Of a stretch of DNA of 64,000 nucleotides, positions 8,608-17,500 are shown piece by piece. The stretch is taken from contig JAMKCF010000013.1 of assembly GCA_023634235.1 (NCBI GenBank), positions 9,337,827-9,401,826 of the forward strand, read 5' to 3'. How positions within the stretch are numbered: the first letter of the stretch is position 1; every line of letters starts with the position of its first letter. Position numbers and translations under genes: made by a program. This stretch comes from Pisaster brevispinus. Its lineage: Eukaryota > Echinodermata > Asteroidea > Forcipulatida > Asteriidae. The notes under the pieces were generated by a model. It was not told the DNA's origin. It searched no databases and saw nothing but the letters and a program-made list of their open reading frames with translations.

Positions 8608-9290
8608 GCGTTTTTACAGGATGTCAAGGAAACCAACCCAAAATATACACACAATAACCTTTAGAAGTATTTTTGATTATTGTTGCTTAATTGTCTTTGG
8701 GTTATAATACAACATAATTGTCATTTGTAAGGGGTCAACCACTCCCCCCCTTTATGTACCTATTGGGGGTTCTTGTGCTGTATTTCCATAGCACAACTCC
8801 GGTTGACCTCAACATATATAATTTGTATGTATTGCTAACAGTCTCAAACATTCCCTTTAAGCAACATGTAGTCAGGGTTGGATTGGGGGCCAGTTTAAAG
8901 AGAGGTACATGTATATAGGTTGGACCTGGGAGTCCATTGATTTAGGACCTGGGCGTCCATTGATGGTATAATTTTGGACCTGGGAGTCCATTGGTAGTTT
9001 CGGACCTGGGAGTCCATTGAAGATACAAATTTGGACCTGGGAGTCCATGGACCTGGGAGTCCTTTGGACCTGGGAGTCCTTTGGACCTGGGAGTCCAATT
9101 CTGTGGAACGTTTTTAGGACCTGGGCGTCCATTGGTGTTTAAAATTAAAATGTTTGACAGTTTTATGTGAGGTTTTAATTATGCCAGCTTGCCAAAAAAT
9201 ATCGGTATCTGGCGAAACATGTTAATAAAAACTGTGGCGAAAACACAATTTGAAGGTGTCTATTGTCCTTCCCTCCGAGTCCTAGTGTAA
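8608..9290 (+). repeat. Ngaro split repeat B2
   Basis: Second copy of B and the right end of the element. A unique 37-bp spacer (8571-8607) separates it from A2. It ends at the third TAA (9288-9290), followed by host sequence AACGGTGATA. Confidence 0.92.
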
Positions 9291-10369
9291 AACGGTGATA
9301 TAATGTAATAAAATACGATTTAGGGACCATTGCTGCACGGAGTCGTTCCAAGTGTCACGGCCCTGTGCAACCTAATTGGATTTGCACTCCAGTGATTATT
9401 AGTACCGAATTGTTTGTGCCTTTTGTTGGTCGACGGTTACCTGTACAACACATCTGGCAAGTTGACCACAAAGGGGTCTAGCTCAGGTATTCAGGTTTCC
9501 ATTGGTTTATCATAGCATAGAAATCTGAGCTTGGAATTCAGAGAAGAAATGCCTTTCTTTAAACATGGAAAGGTCATTTTTTGCGTCAAATCATAAAGCC
9601 TGTTTGGGGTAGAGAGCGCAACCTTTATAGTCCGAAAGGTCAATGGTTTGTGTAAGCGGAAAAACACTCATAAAGCCACGCGAAGAAAAAACTTCAATCG
9701 CTAGTGCGGCCCCTAAACTGCTATAAAAGAAAACATGCGTAACACGCGTAAACGTGCCGACGCAATACCAGGTAAATCCCCTTTGAAACAACTGGTTTGC
9801 ATAATAATTAGGTTCCAAAAGTAGGCGGCCAATGAGACAATTTGTTGCCCGCTATGTGTGCTACATAACATCTTCCTATTGGCTGAATTTCTACATAATA
9901 TAGGAATTCAACCAATATGAAAAATTGTTACGAGCTACATGTAGGAATTCAGGTCACACGTTGTTTCATCAACACTGCAATCAGTAAGTTACACCATTAT
10001 ATATAAACTTTTGTCGGCGAAAAATCTCGAACCTTTTCAGGTATTTTTGAGCCTGGTTTTGCCCCCAGCAACGGCTAGATTCCACTGGTAGTATTGTCTA
10101 TTTTACTGATTTATCAGTCATTCCCTGGTTAAAGTGCATAAGGTGGGATGAAAGCTTGCTAAGTCAGTCATGCACGATGACAACAAATAAAAAATCAGTG
10201 CTCGTAAAAGCACTCTTAAGCTGGTCAACACCATTGTTCCTTTGTTATGCAGTGATTCTCCCAAAAGACCGGCCAATTCTAGATGAGTGACTCTGGGCTG
10301 GTTTTCTTTTGTTTGAGCTTGATCGCGTAGGAACATTTTGGAAGGCGGCCTCGCCTGTGACATAATTGA
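9291..10369. other. Noncoding, nothing recognised
   Basis: No gene or repeat boundary that I can support. Open frames here are short and lack any domain. Confidence 0.4.
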
Positions 10370-10469
10370 NNNNNNNNNNNNNNNNNNNNNNNNNNNNNNN
10401 NNNNNNNNNNNNNNNNNNNNNNNNNNNNNNNNNNNNNNNNNNNNNNNNNNNNNNNNNNNNNNNNNNNNN
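10370..10469. other. Assembly gap (100 N)
   Basis: Exactly 100 N, the usual placeholder for a gap of unknown length. A LINE 3' fragment begins immediately to its right, so a repeat probably broke the assembly. Confidence 0.98.
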
Positions 10470-10838
10470 AAGGCTAAAAGCCACTCTTGCACGTAAGTGG
10501 CTACAAGAAGACAAAATATTAAATGTGAAAATAACTCAGGGGAGCTGAAGTTAGGAATTGATATTCCTCTTAAAACAGTCTTGATTGTAGGATGGAGGGA
10601 AACATGCACTAGACAAGGAGTTCCAAAGAGATACAGTACGTGGAATTAAGCTGTTGGAATGACTCCTACATAGTTCTACATCTCAGCAAATTAAGAGTGT
10701 ATGGGTGAGAAGAAGCAGAAAGTCTGGTTTCACGCTCAAACATTCTGATAGGAGGAACTAGGTGGGACATTTACCATGGAAATATTTGTAGAAAAGACAG
10801 AGGCTGGCTACAGACCTACGGTGGGAAAGAGGTTGTAA
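10470..10838 (-). mobile_element. LINE (CR1/Jockey-like) 3' end fragment
   Basis: On the minus strand this closely matches the LINE fragment at 63800-64000: both carry the words GTAGGTCTGTAGCCAGCC and CACCCATACACTCTTAATTT. It covers the end of the RT ORF and the 3' untranslated region, and abuts the gap. It is a dead 5'-truncated copy. Confidence 0.7.
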
Positions 10839-11069
10839 CGTTAATCCCAACACTTCACCAACAAGATTAACTAGACATTAGGTGTTTTTGAACAAACACA
10901 AAGCTGTTCCGAGTAGTTTTGTTTTGATTAGCACTCCAGAACTTTAAAGTAGGTCTGACTAAGAGGTAGAAAACCTTTCACCTTTTCAATGCACTTATTT
11001 TGACTTGAAATGTACCTATCAAAACCTAAACCTATATGTAACCTTCATTCTGGTACTGAGTCTAAAACT

Positions 11070-11445
11070 GAACAGGTCTCACAAGTGAGTACGTAAAGTG
11101 AACAACCCCATATCATGTATCAAGGAACTGATCTCACAAATTAGTACGCAGAGCGATATAACCCTGTATTTTAGTATATATAAAAAACAGGTCCCATAAG
11201 TTAGTTTGCATTGTGTACGCAAAGTGAACTACCTGTCTTACCAAGGAACCGCTCTCAAAAGTTAGTACGTAAAATGAAATAAGCCGCATATCAAATAACA
11301 GGTCTCACAAGTTAGTACGTAAAGAGAACAACCTCTCACATCAAGGATTAGGACTCACAAACATAAAGCGAAATAGCCCCGCAATATCAAGTAGCAGGTC
11401 TCATAAGTTAGTACTTAAGTGTGATACGTAAAGTGAAATACTGCT
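11070..11445. repeat. Degenerate tandem repeat
   Basis: Roughly seven or eight diverged copies of a unit containing GGTCTCACAAGTTAGTACGT followed by AAAGTGAA. Spacing is irregular at about 40-70 bp. No coding potential. Confidence 0.7.
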
Positions 11446-12540
11446 CATGCACTGCGCAGCATTTTGAATAAACTACATCATCAAATGGGAAGACAGTAAA
11501 AACGGTTTGCCCGACGTAAAGTAAATGGATTTTATCTTGGCTTAATTTAGGCCGTGTGTTTAATCTACACCAAAAGATGGACTTTTTGAATTTTCAGGGT
11601 TTTCGTTCAAAGACATTGTAATGGAACAACTTTGATCCCATACTCGTAACTTATGTAAAAAGGTGCCGTGTTGCATGACTGCTTTATATGGCTTATTGTG
11701 TGACACCTTTTAGCTTAAAATCGGTTTTAAAAAAAGGAGATCGTCATCTATTGGGTTCAGTTATTTTAACCAGCAATTTGGCCTAAAGTTAATGTAGGCC
11801 TCAGAGCATCCACAATTTTTTCCTTTCCGATGTTATACCATGTACGCATTTTTGATGACAACACTTTGACGAAAATTTCGGGCATCTAGAATCTAAATCT
11901 TTATGCCATTTAGGCCTATTAGTGATTATGCCATCGGGAAAGTTTACAAAAAAAATCCCCTTTAGACGTTCGTATATGTGCTGAAGCTTTTATAAAGGGT
12001 GTCAGACATTAATTACCTAAAACCAAAACCGTCATTCTCATTTTGTCAATTTTCATCAACCTCAACGTTACAATTATTTACAAGATTTTATAAAAGTAAG
12101 TATACTAGGGGGGGCCTATAGGCCTACAAATGAAACATGTTCAATTTGATTTCATGTAAACTTGTTTTAAGTGAATGCCTAGAATTTAAGCATTAATATG
12201 GTCCTCTTGTTGTTACTTTTGATGCACCAGCATGACAACGTTTACATTTAAACTGCAATATATGCCGTTCGTTTTTAATCGAACCGTAGCATGCAACAAC
12301 ATTTTGACATGTACAACGCCCACATGCGAAGACCGACGGTTTTCTTGAGGTTTGTGTCAAAGGTCACTACTTTTAGCCTCGTACAAAACGTTTATTTTCC
12401 TTGTCATGTCATCGCAACTGCGATGACTTTAGTGAAACGCAAAATTAGCGACGTCGCAAGTGCGATGGATTTGGGTTTTGCGATCTCATCGCAAGCGTGA
12501 TAGCGATGATTGCAAATGGTGACTTTAGTGAAATCGGCCT
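11446..12540. other. Noncoding; small CATCGC/GCGATG-rich patch
   Basis: No gene. Positions about 12405-12515 hold repeated CATCGC and GCGATG words in both orientations, probably a decayed MITE. Confidence 0.4.
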
Positions 12541-12615
12541 CTGTTCCGACAGTAAGTCGGAACAGCTAAAAATCTCGACGAAAACAAAACCTGTTCCGAC
12601 AGTAAGTCGGAACAG
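12541..12615. repeat. Two identical stem-loops 50 bp apart
   Basis: CTGTTCCGAC, loop AGTAA, GTCGGAACAG occurs at 12541-12565 and again at 12591-12615. Each is a perfect 10-bp stem. They may be the subterminal repeats of a small transposon or an unclassified structured element. Confidence 0.7.
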
Positions 12616-12689
12616 CTAACAATACGCTTCTGCACCCTATCTAATAAAGATAAGTGACAGGCAGAAAACTCCGACCCAAATGTTACAAC

Positions 12690-13285
12690 AGTACTTCACT
12701 AGGGGACGTATGTTGTGTTATACAGGTAGTGGGTAGAATCAGGAGGTAAGAACTTCCAATCTCGATAAAGACAACCAACTCGCATGGAAGTACTCTTTGC
12801 AATGCCTGATATATACCTCTCCCAACTGGTGGAGATGTCAAGTCCAAGAAGGCAAAAAACTGCTACCTCAGGCAAAGTCAATGGACCCATATGAATAGAT
12901 GGAAATGTATCATCTCTTGAGCGAGACAGAGACAGAAGTTTAGTTTTCTTCGCATTGAAGGTTACTGTAGCCCAATATGAAGCCAATCATTCCTCACTTT
13001 ACACGTTCTCTAAGTCATTATTTAGTGAGACACTCACCTCACAGCGAGAAGTGTTGGATGAGTAAGGGAAAACAGTAGAGGGTTGAATCATCAGCATACA
13101 TGGCGAGCTGAGACAAAACTTCATCGGGCAAATCATTAATGTAAACAAGAAAGAGAGTGGGACCAAATACCGAGCCTTGTGGAACACCGGAATTGATAGA
13201 ACGGGTAGGAGAAGATTGACCCTCAATGGCAACCTTCAACTTACGGTTGGAAAGTTTAAGGTGATCACGTTGAAACGGCTCCAAT
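12690..13285 (-). pseudogene. LINE reverse transcriptase fragment
   Basis: The minus strand encodes GVPQGSVFGPTLFLVYINDL followed by MYADDSTLY, the diagnostic RT motifs of non-LTR retrotransposons of the CR1/Jockey type. A frame break near 13000-13040 separates this from a second piece (12699-12986) containing AKKTKLLSLSRS and ending in RDWKFLPPDSTHYLYNTTYV, typical of the RT thumb region. The 5' part and endonuclease domain are absent, so this is a truncated, frameshifted relic. It may belong to the same family as the fragments at 10470 and 63605. Confidence 0.8.
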
Positions 13286-14137
13286 CATCCGCATATTGTT
13301 ATTATTATTATTTCAAAATTCATCAAATAATGCGAATGCGCTGTCAACCATGTGCAACTACCCAAAAACCATAGGCCTACAGACCTGAATTTGATTAAAT
13401 CTCCGCATGATTTAAGGAGTGCTTGTTGAAAACTAGAACATGTCTTTAACTAACGATGCATTTTCCCTTGAACAGTTTTTATGTACTAGGGCCATGGTTT
13501 TGTTCTATCAGTTTTACAGGGCGTTATCATTGTATTCTGGTTCGATGACAGAGTGAACTCTGCCTTTGGTGCTATTTCAAGCTCGAATGCAGCCGTAAGT
13601 GTACGATTTAGAGATTTACAGACGTAACTAAGAGAAGTTTTCTTTGCACACTCATCACAACTAATGAGTCTGAGTGTACATCCCCAAGGGATTGTGTGCA
13701 TCGGTCAAATGCCTTACCGTTGGTAAGAGCATCAGAATTCAGGACTGAACTAAATTTCTTTACACAAAAAATGTACAGATCATATTTGAAATGTGACATC
13801 ATTGAACGTTTCGGATTTTGAGAAAAATACGATATGAATGGTATAAAACACAGTGGCATTTTACACAGTGTTAAGCTTATGTTAGAGACTTGTAACCACC
13901 CCCAGCCCCCATTTTCATAGGACTCGATATTGTACTACTGAAACAACAAACTAGACAAGTATAGACGGCGCCACACCAAGTAATCACCTGCGTCGAAGGA
14001 AGGCTTGTTAAACAGAATAATTCTGTAAGAACACATTTTAGACGTCCTGAGGAGAGCGGAGTAAGAGAGAAGAACACAGGAACGTGTGGAATGTCCTCTC
14101 CTCGAAACTCTCAGTGGCATTTTAGTGCGGCGGGTGA
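13286..14137. other. Noncoding, nothing recognised
   Basis: No domain, RNA gene or clear repeat. The open frames are short and unconvincing. Confidence 0.4.
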
Positions 14138-14400
14138 TGGGATTGTGCCTTTGATACAATCATGGAATTTGGCACACAGTCAGATTGTGTCACGAGAACA
14201 ATATTTGGCCATTGGGCCATCGCAGATTTGTCCTTTAAAATAACAAGCAATGGCAGCCATTTTAAAATTGCTTGTTATTCTACCTGTACTTTTCGACGGA
14301 AAAAACCCGCAATGACCCTTTAGCTTAATATCTTTTTGATGGCACTGTGTGCCCAATTCCATGCTTGCATCATCAATGGCCAATCCCCCAAATATTTCCC
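14138..14400. mobile_element. MITE-like inverted repeat
   Basis: The arm around 14149-14182 (CATGGAATTTGGCACACAG) is mirrored at about 14335-14370 (CTGTGTGCCCAATTCCATG). A second inverted pair around AACAAGCAAT lies at 14240-14275. It has no coding capacity and sits just upstream of the first visible transporter exon. Confidence 0.6.
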
Positions 14401-14550
14401 CTATCTGTCACACTATTTCGCCGGTGTGTCTGTTTGTGCGTATAAAAATACATTTGTTGTACTAACCAGCTTTATAAAACTGGGACTTATATGTAGTTTG
14501 TCCTTTTAAAAAATTGCATAAACGTGTTACTAACCTCATTTTGTTTCTAG

Positions 14551-17500
14551 GGGGAGGTTTTAAACTTCGTCTTAACTAAGCATCTTTCTAATTCCTTCGG
14601 CCTTGAGTGGACGCTCTGGGTTGGTGCAATATTCGTCATCGCGGGTACCAGCATCTTGGCCTTTTTGCTGAGCTGGCTAGATGCGAAGGGAACCAGTGAA
14701 GTGGTGAGTATAGATAAAGTCTGTCACGTGTGTCCGCTCTCAATATAAACGCTTTGAATAGCCGAATATCTCAAAGACGATAAGCACTAAGAACAACACT
14801 GAGATGAGCACTTTTTCAAACGTGAACCCCATTTTGCAAATGAAACAACTGTACTAATTTACATGGACCCCACGCGTACGTTAGGGCAGCACTGTCCCTA
14901 TGACACTTGGTGGCGCACTGTAATCGCCAGAATTAATCCAACAATTGAGCCTTATATACCAATTTCTCCAGGTGTCAAAGAATGTAAAACAATCCACTTT
15001 GAAGCTGGCCGACCTGCTAGATTTTCCTGTTCAGTATTGGCTACTAGTCTTAACCCGAGTGTTCTTCAACAGCATGATATGGGCACTGATAGGCAACGTG
15101 AGGTAAGTCATACTCAAGTTATGACAATGCTGTTGACAACGGAATTATGCGTTTGCTTCGCCCCGTATATAAAAGTGCATTTCTATGGGGGCGAAAAGAG
15201 CAGAATTCCATGGTAATCAGCACCACTACAGGTCATTGGCCAAGTTTGCTCAAGAACCGTTCGTCGAGTATTGTCCCCAAGCTTGCACCAACGTCGCATT
15301 ATTGCATAATTCAAAATTGTTGTTTTGCATTGTTATACATTATAGTAAGTTCGTAACGGATAAATACGGTTACCCAGAATCTTCAGAAGTGCCTTCTTAC
15401 TTTGCCGGGATCTTCTTCGGGATAGCAGCCTTCGGCTGTTTCATTGCAGGAAGAATCATGGCAAGTTGAAACTGTCGTTGTTGGTGATTATTTTAATAAC
15501 ACACACACTTTGTTTGAACTGTAGACATTTTGTTATTTGGATTTTAAGGCTAGACACAACCCGTTTGGGATCGTTAACGCATTGTGTATATTATACCCTT
15601 TTCAAATCGGTAAGTCAATCGTGCCCTGTATTTTCATGCCATTGTTAACGTCTCTTCATGCCGCATTTTTTGGTCAGTTTGTATTTGTTTTTATCATGGC
15701 GTCGTGAATTGTTTCTTTTTACGTAGTGGGGATAGGGCGCGCGGGGTGCAAGCATTGAAATTGGACCCCATTGGTGTCCAATTTCTACCACTAGCCCCAC
15801 CCCCCCCCCACACACACACACACACTACCTTAAAAAACAAGGCTTTTAAGACTGCGTGACGAGTGTTCATTATAAGAAAAAGAAGGTTACATAATTTGTG
15901 TGAGCCTCTTGGAGTTACATTTTCACCGGTTTTGGCTGTACCATGTCTCCTAAAAACGTTGCGTTGAATGAATGTGCAAAACGGTAGGCCCCTACCATAA
16001 CAAAAGTATTTTTAAAATGGATTATTAATCAGTGTATATAATAAACTCTCTTTCCTGTTGTTGTGTTGATATGCAGGATCGCATTGGTTGCATTGGTGTC
16101 ATTACAAGTATATCGATGATCGGATTTATGACAACGCTTGCAGTCTTGGCTTTCTCATTCTTCCCGCCACTTGTCTGCTCAATAATCTGTAGTTTGTTCT
16201 ACTCTTTTGCAGCGGTGAGTCGAGGTCGTATGGAGAATGGCTAACGACTACACTTTAAACAAAGTTCTGGGTCAGAGTTCACCCGGACCCGGGTCACGTG
16301 CGGCCTGACCCTTTTATGTGTCAGCATGAAACGGAATCTGCGTAAAATGACGCAAAAATGCGACAAACTTACGAAGAATCTGGGTCAAAAATTGTTTTTG
16401 AACGTCTCCAGTCGAATTCGGGTTAATTCTGACCCGGGAATTTTTAGAGTGTATAATTCATTTGATTATATAAGATTTAACCCATATTCCCTAATTTCCC
16501 TAAAAATTCACATCGTAGATATGCCAATTTGCATGACACTCTACAGGTCTGCACTCTAAAAACTTCCGGTCAAAATTGACTTGGATTCGGATCCCATGGG
16601 CTTGACCCATTTCAAGGTCAGTGTGACCCAGAATCTGTGTCAAAATAACCCAGAAATGGATCAAACTGACGCCGAATCCGAGTTAAATCCCTTTTTTTTA
16701 AAACTACTTTCTGGGTTAGCCTGGCCCAGAAAGTACCAGTCACGGGTCAATTTTATTGTGGCCCGGGCGTTTTTAGTGCAATGCCAAAAATGAGGTTTGG
16801 GGGTATTTTTTTCTTGTCTTTCTTCTTTTTAATCCCGAACTAGTTGGCTTTAATCTGATATGCCTCGGTTAAACTCTAATATGTATGAAGCCCCGTTGGT
16901 GCCACTTGACAAGTGCATATATGTTTCACTGAATGAGATGTATTTCACAGCACCGCCACTTATATCTTGCGGCCGCCACTTATTATCTTGCGGCCGCCAC
17001 TTATTATCTTGCGGCCGCCACTTAGTATCTTGCGGCCGCCACTTATTATCTTGCGGCCGCCACTTATTATCTTGCGGCCGCAACTTCAAGTTGTGTAATT
17101 GAAAACAGACATTGGGACAGGTTGTCATTCATAAGGACGTAAAGTCATGCAATTGTTGTCGGACAACATGGAACGGGATTTATTGATACAAGTTTATTTC
17201 AGCAACAAACGTACAGTTTCCCTGCCCACGGTCAGCCCAGCTTGAACACATTTCGAATGCAGCCATCTGTATCCTTGGTGATTTCCTTGGTCTGTTTGAG
17301 TTTTAACAATAAACATGGCAACATCTAACAAGTCAGATTTGTGTTTTCTTCTGAAAAGTCCAAGCTTTCTCAATTCACGCTTTAGGGTCCGCATACTGAT
17401 TATGATTCTATGATTGGCTGCTAAAGAGCACAGTATTTCCCTGTAATTTAATCCAAGCTGGAAATAAACTTGTATCAATAAATCCCGTTCCATGTTGTCC

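Larger units (their letters stand above)
2374..9290 (+). mobile_element. Ngaro-type tyrosine recombinase retrotransposon, complete
   Basis: The 6.9-kb element has split direct repeats in the order A1 (2374-2797), coding region, B1 (7464-8146), A2 (8147-8570), 37-bp spacer, B2 (8608-9290). It encodes Gag, RT-RNase H, a tyrosine recombinase and an SGNH hydrolase. Split repeats, a YR instead of a DDE integrase, no methyltransferase ORF and a hydrolase ORF are what is known of Ngaro within the DIRS order. DIRS1 itself has inverted terminal repeats, and PAT elements usually carry a methyltransferase. There is no target duplication, as expected for YR integration; TAA abuts each junction (2371-2373, 8144-8146, 9288-9290). 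Repeat pairs are equal in length and look identical by eye, and the ORFs are unbroken apart from the gag-pol UAG, which suggests a young, possibly active copy. It is inserted in the same orientation as the downstream transporter gene. Confidence 0.95.

Noticed and set aside
2374..9290. LTR retrotransposon with direct LTRs
   Set aside because: The repeats are split (A-B-A-B), there is no protease or DDE integrase, and a tyrosine recombinase is present.
16969..17090. CRISPR-like GCGGCCGC repeats
   Set aside because: The 21-bp units are directly abutting with no spacers, mirrored in the other transposon arm; a minisatellite.
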